From positions 1 through 64,000 of the forward strand of contig NZ_BOPZ01000001.1 in assembly GCF_018332455.1 (NCBI RefSeq): a stretch of 64,000 nt of DNA. Direction: 5' to 3'. Positions 35,109 through 44,243 of this stretch are shown here, one piece after another (within the stretch, counting starts at the first letter, position 1; each line of letters starts with the position of its first letter). Under the pieces are notes generated by a model. The model ran no database searches, was not told where the DNA came from, and was given only the letters and a program-made list of their open reading frames with translations. The position numbers and the translations under genes are program-made. Origin of the DNA: Clostridium polyendosporum (GTDB taxonomy: Bacteria > Bacillota > Clostridia > Clostridiales > Clostridiaceae).

Positions 35109-36614
35109 ATGAATAAATTACCTTTAATATCATTAAAAGGAATAAGTAAGAGTTTTGGTAAGGTGGCAGCAAATAAAAACATTAATCTTAATATATATCC
35201 TGGTGAAATTCATGCTTTACTAGGAGAAAATGGGGCAGGAAAAAGTACTTTAATTAGTATTATTTCAGGAGTCTATTCGCCAGATAGCGGGAATATTGAG
35301 TTTAATGGGAATAAGGTGAAGTTTACATCTCCAAAGGAAGCTATGAATTGTGGTATAGGAACAATATATCAGCACTTTAAACTTGTGGAGGCAATGACTG
35401 CTAGAGAAAATATTGTTCTAGGTCATAAGGGTGGAATCTTTAGCAACAAGAAGAAGAGTGATGAGGAGATTAAGTCCATAAGTGACAGATATGGATTGGA
35501 AGTGGACTTAAATAAATATGTTTCAGATATGTCAGTTGGTGAAAGACAAAATCTTGAAATACTTAAGGTTTTATATAGGGGGGCTAAGGTATTAATACTA
35601 GATGAGCCAACAACAGTTTTCACCCCTCAAGAAACAGAAAAACTATTTAAGATCATGAGAAAGATGAAGGAACAGGGGTGTGCTCTTATCTTTATATCGC
35701 ATAAGATGGATGAAGTAATGGAGATTTGTGATAAGATAACAATACTTAGAAAAGGTGAAACAATTAAAACTTTACATAAGGAAAAAACAAATCCTAAGGA
35801 AATTACTGATCTTATGGTGGGACGTTCTATTGATTTATCAATAGAAAAAGTCGATTGCAAGATTGGTAAAGAGCTTTTAAAAGTGAATAACCTTACAGTC
35901 CTTAATGAAGAAGGTGCAGAAGCACTAAAAAAACTCTCATTTCATATAAGAGAAGGAGAAGTCTTAGGGATAGCTGGAATTGCAGGATCCGGTCAAAAAG
36001 AGCTTTGTGAGGCAATTGCAGGAATAAGTAAAGTGAAAAATGGACAAATTGTTTTTGAAGGAGAAAATCTTGAGGGAAAGAATCCTAGGGAATTTGTTAA
36101 AAAGGGGATAAGTATGAGCTTTATTCCTGAAGATAGATTAGGAATGGGACTTGTAGCTTCAATGGATATGGTAGATAATCTTTTATTAAAATCTTATTAT
36201 ACAGAAAAAGGATTTCTTATAAATAGAAAACCGATTGCTGATAAGGCTAAATCCTTAAAGAAGGCTTTAGAAATAAAGACTCCGAGTATACATTACCCTA
36301 TCAAGTATCTTTCAGGAGGTAACATCCAAAAAATACTTCTTGGAAGAGAGCTAAGTTCAAATCCTAAATTATTAATTATGGCATATCCGGTAAGAGGACT
36401 TGATATTAATACCTGTTTTACAATATATAATCTTATAAATGAGGCTAAGAGCAAGGGGACAGCGGTGCTTTTTGTTGGAGAAGATCTTGATGTTTTAATG
36501 CAGCTTTGTGATAGAATCATGGTTTTATGTGATGGAGCAGAAAGTGGAACGATAAAGGCAGAAGAAGCAACAAGAGAAAAGCTTGGTCTAATGATGGTTG
36601 GTGCAAAATGCTAA
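35109..36614 (+). CDS. Nucleoside ABC importer, duplicated ATPase
   Basis: A 501-residue ATPase with two ABC domains, as in sugar and nucleoside (YufO/NupA) importers. The first half has Walker A GENGAGKST, signature MSVGERQNLEILK and LILDEPT. The second half has a degenerate P-loop (GIAGSGQKE), LSGGNIQKILLGREL, and Walker B with AYPVRGLD in place of DEPTRGLD, so only the first site is likely to hydrolyse ATP well. Start ATG 35109 with GGAGGA 5 bases upstream. It works with the permeases at 36633 and 37685. Confidence 0.94.
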   Translation: MNKLPLISLKGISKSFGKVAANKNINLNIYPGEIHALLGENGAGKSTLISIISGVYSPDSGNIEFNGNKVKFTSPKEAMNCGIGTIYQHFKLVEAMTARENIVLGHKGGIFSNKKKSDEEIKSISDRYGLEVDLNKYVSDMSVGERQNLEILKVLYRGAKVLILDEPTTVFTPQETEKLFKIMRKMKEQGCALIFISHKMDEVMEICDKITILRKGETIKTLHKEKTNPKEITDLMVGRSIDLSIEKVDCKIGKELLKVNNLTVLNEEGAEALKKLSFHIREGEVLGIAGIAGSGQKELCEAIAGISKVKNGQIVFEGENLEGKNPREFVKKGISMSFIPEDRLGMGLVASMDMVDNLLLKSYYTEKGFLINRKPIADKAKSLKKALEIKTPSIHYPIKYLSGGNIQKILLGRELSSNPKLLIMAYPVRGLDINTCFTIYNLINEAKSKGTAVLFVGEDLDVLMQLCDRIMVLCDGAESGTIKAEEATREKLGLMMVGAKC

Positions 36615-36632
36615 TACAAGGAGAGGGTTACT

Positions 36633-37685
36633 TTGGTTAGACTTATAAAAAGAGAAGAGATAAGTAAAGCTACGAGAATAAAAATTATGATATTTGCTAT
36701 AATATTCGCATTAATAATAGCTGGAGGGTTCATTGAAATTTTAGGATATAACCCTATAGAAATATTTGGAGCGATGTTAAAAGGTTCTCTTGGTTCACCT
36801 AATAGAATAAGACAAACGATTATAAATGCGATTCCTCTTGTAGTTACAGCTGTAGGAATATCAGTAGCATTTAAGATGCAGTTTTGGAATATAGGAGGAG
36901 AAGGACAAATATTAATGGGAGCTCTTGGTGCGACATTAGTTGCATTAAATATGTCAACCCTTTCAAAACCTGTTTTACTATTATTAATGGTAATTGCTGC
37001 TTTAATATTTGGAGCTTTTTGGGCAGCTATATCTGGAGTACTTAAGGTATATTTTAATACCAATGAAACTATAGTGACTCTAATGTTAAACTATATAGCT
37101 TTAAAATTTATAACCTATCTACAATATGGACCATTAAGAGATAAAAAGGCTATGAATTTTCCAAAGATACCAAATTTTTCGGAAAATGCTATACTTCCTA
37201 GCCTGTTTAATGTTCATATAGGATGGATAATTGCAATTATAATAGTTATAGTGTTTTATATAATAATGAAACATTCTAAGCTTGGATATGAAATTTCTGT
37301 TCTTGGAGAGAGTCAAAATACAGCAAGATATGCAGGGATTAGTATAAATAAAACTATACTTAAGGCAATAGGTATAAGTGGTGCTTTATGCGGGCTTACA
37401 GGCTTTATACAAGCTTCTGCGGTAAGTCAGACATTATCTACAGAGATTAGTGGAGGAGTAGGATATACTGCAATTATTGTTGCATGGTTATCCAATCTTA
37501 ATTCAATTGCTATACTGCTAGTTTCATTTCTTTTTGCGACACTAGTACAAGGTGGTTCTTATATTCAAACTGCTTTTGGTATACCAAACGCTGCAGCATC
37601 TGTTATCCAGGCGTTATTACTATTCTTCGTCCTTGGGAGTGATCTATTTATGAAATACAAAATTGCTATAAGGAGGACAAAATAA
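36633..37685 (+). CDS. Nucleoside ABC importer permease 1
   Basis: A 350-residue permease with about 9 membrane helices of the branched-chain/ribose type (BPD_transp_2). The core is WNIGGEGQILMGALGAT, and ARYAGISINKT is the ATPase-contact loop. It starts at TTG, with AAGGAGAGGG upstream; no ATG fits. It lies 18 bp after the ATPase gene and overlaps the second permease by one base. It forms a heterodimer with it. Confidence 0.92.
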   Translation: MVRLIKREEISKATRIKIMIFAIIFALIIAGGFIEILGYNPIEIFGAMLKGSLGSPNRIRQTIINAIPLVVTAVGISVAFKMQFWNIGGEGQILMGALGATLVALNMSTLSKPVLLLLMVIAALIFGAFWAAISGVLKVYFNTNETIVTLMLNYIALKFITYLQYGPLRDKKAMNFPKIPNFSENAILPSLFNVHIGWIIAIIIVIVFYIIMKHSKLGYEISVLGESQNTARYAGISINKTILKAIGISGALCGLTGFIQASAVSQTLSTEISGGVGYTAIIVAWLSNLNSIAILLVSFLFATLVQGGSYIQTAFGIPNAAASVIQALLLFFVLGSDLFMKYKIAIRRTK

Positions 37686-38611
37686 TGGATGTGGTATCAT
37701 TTTTACATGCTACTGTAATAGCAGGAACGCCGCTTTTGCTAGCGACTTTAGGTGAGATAATTACTGAAAAGGTGGGTAATCTTAACTTAGGTGTTGAAGG
37801 TATGATGCTGATGGGAGCAGTAGCAGGATTTTTAGTTGGTTACAGCACAGGTAATCCATTCCTGGCTCTTTTAGCAGCAATGATATCAGGAGCATTAAGT
37901 GCTTTAGTTTATGGGGTATTAACTATATCTTTAAGAGCTAATCAAGTTGTTACAGGATTAACCTTAACTATTTTTGGGACTGGTATATCAAGCCTTGTAG
38001 GACAAAAAGTTGTAGGGCAGATAGTTCCAGAAAACATTAAAATTTTTTTTCAACCTGTAGCAATTCCACTATTAAGTAAAATAACGTTTATTGGTGAAAT
38101 ATTCTTTAATCAAGATGTATTTATATATCTTTCATATTTAATTACTATAGCTACTGGGTTATATATTTATAACTCAAAAACAGGGTTAAACCTTAGGGCT
38201 GTTGGAGAAAGTCCTGCAGCAGCAGATGCTGTAAGTATAAATGTAAGCAGATATAAATATATCAATATTCTTCTAGGTGGTGCTTTAGCAGGCCTTGGAG
38301 GGGCTTATCTTTCATTAGTATATGTTCCTGCTTGGCAAGAAAACGTCACAGCAGGAAGAGGATGGATTGCTGTTGCACTTGTTATCTTTTCAGCGTGGAA
38401 TCCATATAAAGCAATATTAGGTGCTTATCTATTTGGAGGACTTGATATTATAGGATTTAGATTAGAAAAGGCAGTAATTAATCAGTATTTTCTTGCAATG
38501 CTTCCTTACATAGTTACAATTATAGTACTTGTAGTTGTTTCGGCGAAAAAATCAAAGAAGAATTCTCCACCAAAAGCATTGGGATTAGCTTACTTTAGAG
38601 AAGAGAGATAA
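37685..38611 (+). CDS. Nucleoside ABC importer permease 2
   Basis: A 308-residue permease with about 8-9 helices (BPD_transp_2). GNLNLGVEGMMLMGAVAGF and AADAVSINVSRYKYI match the second permease (YufQ/NupC type) of BMP-linked nucleoside importers. The TAATG junction overlaps the first permease by one base, with AGGAGG upstream. It completes the importer. No obvious terminator follows; a copy of the dispersed repeat lies just after the stop codon. Confidence 0.92.
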   Translation: MDVVSFLHATVIAGTPLLLATLGEIITEKVGNLNLGVEGMMLMGAVAGFLVGYSTGNPFLALLAAMISGALSALVYGVLTISLRANQVVTGLTLTIFGTGISSLVGQKVVGQIVPENIKIFFQPVAIPLLSKITFIGEIFFNQDVFIYLSYLITIATGLYIYNSKTGLNLRAVGESPAAADAVSINVSRYKYINILLGGALAGLGGAYLSLVYVPAWQENVTAGRGWIAVALVIFSAWNPYKAILGAYLFGGLDIIGFRLEKAVINQYFLAMLPYIVTIIVLVVVSAKKSKKNSPPKALGLAYFREER

Positions 38612-38621
38612 AGCTTTGTAA

Positions 38622-38693
38622 CTTATTTGTTGCTATTTTATAAAGTGAAATCTTGCTAAAACTGATAGACTCTACGCCTAGTAAGTTTTATTA
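38622..38693 (+). repeat. Dispersed two-hairpin repeat, copy 6
   Basis: CTTATTTGTTGCTATTTTATAA, AGTGAAATCTTGCTA, AAACTGATAGAC, TCTAC, GCCTAGTAAGTTTT, ATTA. It lies 10 bp after the permease 2 stop codon. Confidence 0.7.
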
Positions 38694-38737
38694 TGTATAA
38701 AATATAACTAAACACAAAAGATAAATTCACAAACTTT

Positions 38738-38803
38738 AATTTAGCCCAGAGAGGCTAAAAAGGGGGCGAAAACTCCCCAAAAAGAAACATTCAAAGGGGG
38801 AAG
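38738..38803 (+). promoter_or_regulatory. PyrR-binding leader of the uracil permease gene
   Basis: TTTAGCCCAGAGAGGCTAAA forms a hairpin whose loop fits the PyrR consensus ARUCCNGNGAGGYU, with C for U at one position. Downstream, CTCCCC (38773-38778) can pair either with GGGGG at 38762-38766 or with the ribosome site GGGGGAAG at 38796-38803. I see no T run, so control may act on translation rather than termination. PyrR binds such loops when UMP is high. Confidence 0.75.
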
Positions 38804-38807
38804 TATT

Positions 38808-40118
38808 ATGGATAACGTAAGCTTAAAACAAGAGTTAGCACAAAAAAAACAACAAAGAACAGTGGGCATAAGTGAAAAGTTGCCACTTAAGAGAGCACTT
38901 CCACTTAGCTTACAACACTTATTTGCTATGTTCGGAGCTTCAGTATTAGTTCCGATATTATTTAATATTGATCCAGCAACAGTGTTATTTTTTAATGGTA
39001 TTGGTACATTATTGTATGCAGTGATTACAAAAGGAAAGATACCAGCATACCTTGGTTCAAGCTTCGCATTTTTATCACCAGTTTTTGTATTAATGGGTAA
39101 TGGATACTCATTTCAACAAATACAAGGTGGATTTGTTGTAGCAGGTCTTGTGTTCTCAGCAGTGGCAATAATAGTTGGACTTACAGGAATAGGTTGGATT
39201 AAGAAGCTTTTTCCACCAGCAGCTATGGGAGCTATAGTTACAATTATTGGTTTAGAGCTTGCTCCAACAGCAGCTGATATGGCTGGATTTCCAGTTGGAG
39301 GATCAAATACTCAGGTGTTTAATGGTCCTTGGGTAATTGTTTCAATGACAACGCTTTTAACTATAATTTTATGTTCCGTATTATGTAGAGGATTCTTAAA
39401 GGTTATACCTATATTAATAGGTGTTGTAGTGGGATACATAACGGCATGGATGATGGGTTTAGTAAACTTTGATGCCATGAATCAAGCAAGTATAATTGCA
39501 GCACCACATATAGCACTTGCTAAGTTTGATACTACTGCAATATTAACAATATTACCAGCAACCTTTGTTGTAATAGCTGAACATATAGGGCACCTTGCTG
39601 TAACAGGAAGTATTGTAGGAAAAGATCTTACAGAAGAGCCTGGTCTTCACAGATCTTTACTTGGTGATGGTCTTTCAACAACATTATCAGGGCTTTTTGG
39701 ATCAGTTCCAACTACAACATATGGTGAAAATATAGGTGTTATGGCGATAACTAAAGTTTATAGTGTTTATGTAATATGCGGTGCAGGTGTACTTTCAATA
39801 ATTCTTGGATTTTCAGGAAAGTTAGCAGCATTAATTAGAAGTGTTCCAATTCCAGTAGTTGGTGGAATTTCACTTTTACTATTTGGAACAATTGCAGCAT
39901 CTGGATTAAGAAGTTTTATAGAAGAGAAGGTAGATTTGTCAGAGTCAAGAAACTTAATACTTACTTCAGTAATATTAATAATAGGATTAAGTGAGATAAG
40001 GGTTAACCTTGGTGTCGAATTAAAAGGAATGGCATTAGCTACAATAATAGCAATGGTTTTAAACATATTATTCATGATATTCGATAAACTAAAGTTAATG
40101 AATGACATAGAAGAATAA
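38808..40118 (+). CDS. uraA: Uracil permease (NCS2 family)
   Basis: A 436-residue protein with about 14 membrane segments of the UraA/PyrP branch of nucleobase transporters. LPLSLQHLFAMFGASVLVP is the family N-terminal motif, AEHIGHLAVTGSIVG holds the substrate-contact Glu, and TTYGENIGVMAITKVYS is also diagnostic. It imports uracil with protons. The PyrR-type leader agrees with a pyrimidine substrate. RBS AAAGGGGGAAG. It has its own terminator. Confidence 0.94.
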   Translation: MDNVSLKQELAQKKQQRTVGISEKLPLKRALPLSLQHLFAMFGASVLVPILFNIDPATVLFFNGIGTLLYAVITKGKIPAYLGSSFAFLSPVFVLMGNGYSFQQIQGGFVVAGLVFSAVAIIVGLTGIGWIKKLFPPAAMGAIVTIIGLELAPTAADMAGFPVGGSNTQVFNGPWVIVSMTTLLTIILCSVLCRGFLKVIPILIGVVVGYITAWMMGLVNFDAMNQASIIAAPHIALAKFDTTAILTILPATFVVIAEHIGHLAVTGSIVGKDLTEEPGLHRSLLGDGLSTTLSGLFGSVPTTTYGENIGVMAITKVYSVYVICGAGVLSIILGFSGKLAALIRSVPIPVVGGISLLLFGTIAASGLRSFIEEKVDLSESRNLILTSVILIIGLSEIRVNLGVELKGMALATIIAMVLNILFMIFDKLKLMNDIEE

Positions 40119-40130
40119 ATTAATTATGAT

Positions 40131-40162
40131 AGGCTGCCTTATAAAATTAGGCAGCCTTTTAT
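40131..40162 (+). terminator. Terminator of the uracil permease gene
   Basis: AGGCTGCCT and AGGCAGCCTTTTAT. Confidence 0.8.
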
Positions 40163-40180
40163 ATATAATAAATTAATTTT

Positions 40181-40250
40181 CTTATTTGTTGGCATTTTAT
40201 AAAGTAGAGCTTAACTAAAATTGAGCGCTTTATAAAAGGCGAGCATAGAG
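40181..40250 (+). repeat. Dispersed two-hairpin repeat, copy 7 (degenerate)
   Basis: CTTATTTGTTGGCATTTTATAA and AGTAGAGCTTAACTAAAATTG match the 5' half. The 3' half has drifted and no longer pairs well. It directly follows the uracil permease terminator. Confidence 0.5.
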
Positions 40251-40469
40251 ATTTAACTCTATAATAAATTAAAAAAATTATATATTCCTAATAAAAAACT
40301 TAACAACCCTAATGTATTATAATAACATTGTCTTAAAATACTTAAACAATTAGTTTTTAATTTGTAAAGTTTAAGCATGCATGAATCTACAAACTCTTTT
40401 CCTAAAGAAATTTAAGTATTATAATATTATAAAATAAAAAAAAGGATATAAAGAGAGGATGAAAATTAT

Positions 40470-40652
40470 ATGGAGTTACATGTATATTTAAAAGGTGAAA
40501 GAGAACCAGTTGTTTACAAGGGTGATAGGATAGATGTATTAGATTTTACGATGAATGAAGTAAACTATAAGCAGATACGTTATTTCAGAAAAGGCTTTAG
40601 TAAAAGTGAACTTATTGAAGCAAGTATTATACAAAGAATAGTAGAGAAGTAA
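40470..40652 (+). CDS. Small hypothetical protein, 60 residues
   Basis: A charged protein starting MELHVYLKGEREPVVYKGDR with likely beta strands at the N-terminus and a helix at the C-terminus. AGAGAGG lies about 12 bases before the ATG. It has no membrane segment or cysteines. I do not recognise a family. It lies alone between the uracil permease and the next small ORF. Confidence 0.6.
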   Translation: MELHVYLKGEREPVVYKGDRIDVLDFTMNEVNYKQIRYFRKGFSKSELIEASIIQRIVEK

Positions 40653-40831
40653 TTAGTATTATACTATGAATAATGAACTTATATATCCTTAGAAAAAGCA
40701 TTGCATGTGAAGGGTATTTTGTGAAATTTATTAAGGATTGAAGTTGTTTATATTTAGTACAAGAATTCTAGTGGTATAAAAAATAGATTACCTCAAAAAC
40801 TAAGTTTAATTAAAACTTAGGAGGTGAGCTT

Positions 40832-40948
40832 ATGGCTAAAAAAGATCAACAATCTTCATGGAATAGTAAAAGATTTCAAAGTCCAAAGAAAAATGATGTT
40901 GAACCAGTACCAGAAATTCAAAATAAAAATAGGAAAAATGATAAATAG
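40832..40948 (+). CDS. Small hydrophilic protein, 38 residues
   Basis: MAKKDQQSSWNSKRFQSPKK at the start, then an acidic Pro-rich middle and a basic Asn/Lys tail. TTAGGAGGTGAG is an excellent ribosome site about 7 bases upstream. It is similar in character, though not clearly in sequence, to the small ORFs at 3034 and 21325. The function is unknown. Confidence 0.6.
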   Translation: MAKKDQQSSWNSKRFQSPKKNDVEPVPEIQNKNRKNDK

Positions 40949-41015
40949 GAATTAGATATAAGGAAGTTATCAAAAGTAAAGGTCTAGATAAGAGAATTGC
41001 TTTTGAGTACTTCCT

Positions 41016-41086
41016 TTAATTTGTTGCTATTTCACAAGTTGAAATATGATTAAAGCTGAGTAGGCAGGCCTGCTCAGCTTTATTTG
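41016..41086 (+). repeat. Dispersed two-hairpin repeat, copy 8
   Basis: TTTAATTTGTTGCTATTTCAC, AAGTTGAAAT, ATGATT, then AAAGCTGAGTAGGC (41052-41065) and GCCTGCTCAGCTTT (41068-41081), a 14-position inverted repeat with one G-U pair. It has the clearest second hairpin of the family. Confidence 0.75.
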
Positions 41087-41197
41087 GAAATAATGTAATT
41101 ATAATAATAAAATGTAACAATAATATAACTCTGCTGAATTTAAACCAAAATTTTTACTCATAATATATATGTTAATTAAGGCTAAGGAGTGATAATT

Positions 41198-41899
41198 TTG
41201 AAAAAAAAATTCATACTAACATCAATTATTGTTGTTGCTTTAACAGCACCAACAATAGCTTATGCTCAACTACAGAATACTCCAGATATAGTAGAGAATC
41301 AAAATGAGAATTCATCAATTGAGCAAAAGTTTGAAAAAGGAAAGGCAAAACTTGAAGAAAGAAAGGATCGGCTTGGAATTAAGGATAGAGATCATCATGA
41401 TAAATTGGAAAAGCAGCTTTTGAAGGCTGAAGGATTAACAAAAGAGAATAAGCAGGCACTTGAAAGGGCAATTAAGAAGAGAACTGAACTTCGTGAAGAG
41501 ATGTTTAATTTAATAGAAACAAAAATAGACAATAAAGAAGGAAATGGTGTTAGTTTAAGAGATCAAACTAAGGCTATAAAAGATAAGGTTGATAATAAAC
41601 AAATATCTGAGAATGAAGCTAAAAAGCAGCTTGAAGAATTAAGAGAAAAAAGAAAACAAAGTTTTAAAAACTGGAAAAATTCAAATAAAGAAGCAAAACA
41701 AGAACTTGATTCATTAAAAGATGAAATGGATAAATGGAAAAAAGATCATAGAGTAGCAATGGATGAATTTGAGGATGCAGTTGATGATAAGAATACTAAT
41801 GCTATAAATGAAGCATCAAAGAAACTTACTGCTTCGATAAATGAACATAATAAACTTTTACAAAAGAAAATTAACGTGCTTAATAAATATACAAAATAG
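41198..41899 (+). CDS. Secreted charged coiled-coil protein
   Basis: A 233-residue protein with signal peptide MKKKFILTSIIVVALTAP, cleaved after AYA. The mature part is almost wholly charged alpha helix (EQKFEKGKAKLEERKDR, KKQLEELREKRKQ) with heptad-like spacing and no Cys. I chose TTG 41198, with AAGGAG 8 bases upstream; the GTG at 41189 overlaps that site. The function is unknown; an extracellular or cell-wall structural role is plausible. Confidence 0.75.
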   Translation: MKKKFILTSIIVVALTAPTIAYAQLQNTPDIVENQNENSSIEQKFEKGKAKLEERKDRLGIKDRDHHDKLEKQLLKAEGLTKENKQALERAIKKRTELREEMFNLIETKIDNKEGNGVSLRDQTKAIKDKVDNKQISENEAKKQLEELREKRKQSFKNWKNSNKEAKQELDSLKDEMDKWKKDHRVAMDEFEDAVDDKNTNAINEASKKLTASINEHNKLLQKKINVLNKYTK

Positions 41900-41934
41900 A
41901 TCTCATTTAAAAAGAGATGAAACATATGTAAATG

Positions 41935-41982
41935 TAGTCTTAAGGCATTGGTGATATACCTCAGTGCTTTAAGGCTATTTTT
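41935..41982 (+). terminator. Terminator of the coiled-coil protein gene
   Basis: TAGTCTTAAGGCATTG pairs imperfectly with CAGTGCTTTAAGGCTA, then TTTTT. Confidence 0.75.
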
Positions 41983-42045
41983 GATGTAGTTATAAACTTA
42001 GATGAAATTTTAAATATGTAAAAAATTTTAACAAATTTTATCGAC

Positions 42046-42150
42046 ATAGCCTATATTCTTGGATTAGCCATTTGAGAAAACCAAGTAAATATTTACATAC
42101 AGGCTATATGTACAAACGTAAAATAATTAGATGATTATTTTACTATTGAA
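42046..42150 (+). other. Hairpin-rich segment upstream of the exopolysaccharide promoter
   Basis: CATAGCCTATAT...ATACAGGCTATATG encloses CTTGG...CCAAG, and GTAAAATAAT...ATTATTTTAC follows. Neither has a T run. It could be a leader RNA if transcription starts upstream near 42035, or protein-binding inverted repeats. The rest of 41983-42463 holds only the promoter at 42265. Confidence 0.35.
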
Positions 42151-42264
42151 GCACTATTCTAGCAGTTTTTAAATAATACAGTATAACATGGATTTTTACA
42201 AAATAAAACAATAATATATGAGGAAAGATGCAACAAAATGTAAATTTGAGGTATTTACCAAAAG

Positions 42265-42294
42265 TTTACAAATAACATTATCTAACTATATAAT
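42265..42294 (+). promoter_or_regulatory. Sigma-A promoter of the exopolysaccharide operon
   Basis: TTTACA, 18-base spacer, TATAAT. The leader would be about 160 bases and includes a tandem TATAAATGGATA repeat near 42298-42325. Confidence 0.6.
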
Positions 42295-42463
42295 ATGTAT
42301 ATAAATGGATATAAATGGATATTGATATACATATTATACGAATCTACTGGAAGGATAGAAGTATGCGTTGAATTTGTTCACTTAAAGTAAAGAAAAAAAT
42401 TCAATCTTTAATAAATATGTATGAAAGTATATTATAAGTTATCAGCTTAAGGGGGGAGAAGGT

Positions 42464-43156
42464 ATGGAAGAAAAAGCTTCAATAACATTTGAATCTTCAA
42501 ATGAGTTTAATATGTTAGAGAAAAGTATACAAGTTACTAGAGTTAAAGAACGAACGGCGTATCTATTTTTAAAAAAGCTAATAGATTTAATTGGAGCTAT
42601 TTGTGGTCTCATAATAACGACTCCTATATTGATTGTCACAGTTATAGCTATAAGGATAGAGAGTAAAGGTCCAATATTATTTAAACAAGAAAGAATAGGA
42701 CAAGATGGAAGAAGATTTAATATGTATAAGTTTAGGTCCATGGTTATAAATGCAGAGGAACTTAAGGACAAGTTCATAGAAAAGAATGAGATGAGTGGAC
42801 CTATGTTTAAGATTAAGGATGATCCTAGAATAACAAAAGTAGGTAAATTTATAAGAAAGACAAGTATCGATGAACTTCCGCAGTTAATAAATATATTAAA
42901 GGGAGAAATGAGCTTAGTTGGACCTAGACCAAGTCTACCTAAAGAAGTGGATCAGTTCCAATTATGGATGCTTGAGAGACTTGATGTGAAGCCGGGGCTT
43001 ACTTGCTATTGGCAAGTTTCAGGAAGAAATAATATCGATTTTGAGGACTGGATGAAGCTTGATATTAAGTATGTAAGAGAGAGAAATACTTGGATTGATA
43101 TAAAGCTTATATTTAAAACAATTGGAGTTCTTTTTGGTGATGATAATGCTAGATAG
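42464..43156 (+). CDS. Undecaprenyl-phosphate sugar-phosphate transferase
   Basis: A 230-residue initiating transferase of the WbaP/EpsL type: one N-terminal membrane helix (~42-64), then the catalytic domain with FKQERIGQDGRRFNMYKFRSM, the conserved TSIDELPQLINILKGEMSLVGPRP, and WQVSGRN. It lacks the extra N-terminal helices of long PHPT enzymes, so it is the short form. It loads the first sugar phosphate onto the lipid carrier, which begins each repeat unit. RBS GGGGGGAGAAGG. First gene of the locus. Confidence 0.93.
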   Translation: MEEKASITFESSNEFNMLEKSIQVTRVKERTAYLFLKKLIDLIGAICGLIITTPILIVTVIAIRIESKGPILFKQERIGQDGRRFNMYKFRSMVINAEELKDKFIEKNEMSGPMFKIKDDPRITKVGKFIRKTSIDELPQLINILKGEMSLVGPRPSLPKEVDQFQLWMLERLDVKPGLTCYWQVSGRNNIDFEDWMKLDIKYVRERNTWIDIKLIFKTIGVLFGDDNAR

Positions 43157-43183
43157 CGATAAAGATATTGGGAGGATTATATT

Positions 43184-44242
43184 ATGCTGTGTGCATTAAT
43201 AATGGCAGGTGGAAAAGGAACAAGATTTTGGCCTCTTTCCACGGAAGATAAACCTAAGCAATTTTTAAATCTCTTGGGTAATGAGACAATGATTCAAATG
43301 ACAGTAAACAGGATTAAACCTTTAATTCCATTAGAAAGAATATTTATATGCACAGTAGAAAAGTACGTTCCGTTAGTAAAGGAACAACTTCCAGAACTGC
43401 CACAAAGGAACATAATAGTAGAGCCAGAGGGAAGAAATACAGCACCTTGTATTGCACTTTCTTCATTTATTATAGATAGATATTATAAGAATTCTACAAT
43501 GGTAGTATTACCATCAGACCATCTAATAAATGATGAAGATAGGTTTCTACAGATTATAAGAAATGGTAGAGAGTTTTTAAATGATTATCCAAGAGAAATC
43601 CTAACATTAGGAATGGCTCCAGATAGAGCTGAAACTGGTTATGGGTATATTAAATGCTCAGAAGATATTATAAATATAAATAATAATCAGGTAATAAAGG
43701 TACAAAAGTTTGTGGAAAAACCAAATAAGGATAAAGCTGAACAATATTTAAAAGAAGGAAACTATCTCTGGAATGGAGGCATGTTCCTGTGGAAAGTTGA
43801 GAGAATATTAAGGCTTTTAAGAGAGAACATGCCATCAACATATCATGCTTTAAGTGGTTTAAAAAATATAGAAGAGGATTTAATCTTCAAATATGTAAAT
43901 GAGAACTATAGTAAAACAGAAGTAACCTCTATAGATTATGGAATACTTGAAAAAGTTGATTCCATAAGAGTTATACCTTGTAATTTTGGTTGGGATGATA
44001 TAGGAAGCTGGAATTCTTTAGAGAGATATAGGGAAAAAGATAAAAATCAAAATATATGTGATGAGAATATAAAAGTTATTGATTCTACAAACAACATTGG
44101 AATTGGACATAAAAAGCCTATTGTTTTTTATGGACTTGAGGATGTTTTTTATGTTGAAACCGATGAATTAATAGTGATTGCAAAAAAAGAAAAAATGAAT
44201 GATATAAAAATTTTAAAAGAGAAGATACTAGGGGGATTTTAA
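43184..44242 (+). CDS. manC: Mannose-1-phosphate guanylyltransferase
   Basis: A 352-residue nucleotidyltransferase with the signature [24 protein letters not shown], the FVEKPN motif and WNGGMFLWK. It makes GDP-mannose. Its length is that of the single-domain enzyme without the isomerase domain found in long ManC proteins. GGGAGG upstream; the next gene starts 1 base after its stop. It feeds gmd and fcl downstream. No phosphomannomutase or mannose-6-phosphate isomerase is in the window. Confidence 0.94.
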   Translation: MLCALIMAGGKGTRFWPLSTEDKPKQFLNLLGNETMIQMTVNRIKPLIPLERIFICTVEKYVPLVKEQLPELPQRNIIVEPEGRNTAPCIALSSFIIDRYYKNSTMVVLPSDHLINDEDRFLQIIRNGREFLNDYPREILTLGMAPDRAETGYGYIKCSEDIININNNQVIKVQKFVEKPNKDKAEQYLKEGNYLWNGGMFLWKVERILRLLRENMPSTYHALSGLKNIEEDLIFKYVNENYSKTEVTSIDYGILEKVDSIRVIPCNFGWDDIGSWNSLERYREKDKNQNICDENIKVIDSTNNIGIGHKKPIVFYGLEDVFYVETDELIVIAKKEKMNDIKILKEKILGGF

Positions 44243-44243
44243 A

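Noticed and set aside
42298-42325. TATAAATGGATA tandem unit as a CRISPR-like or iteron repeat
   Set aside because: Only two units, with no spacers and no neighbouring cas or replication gene.
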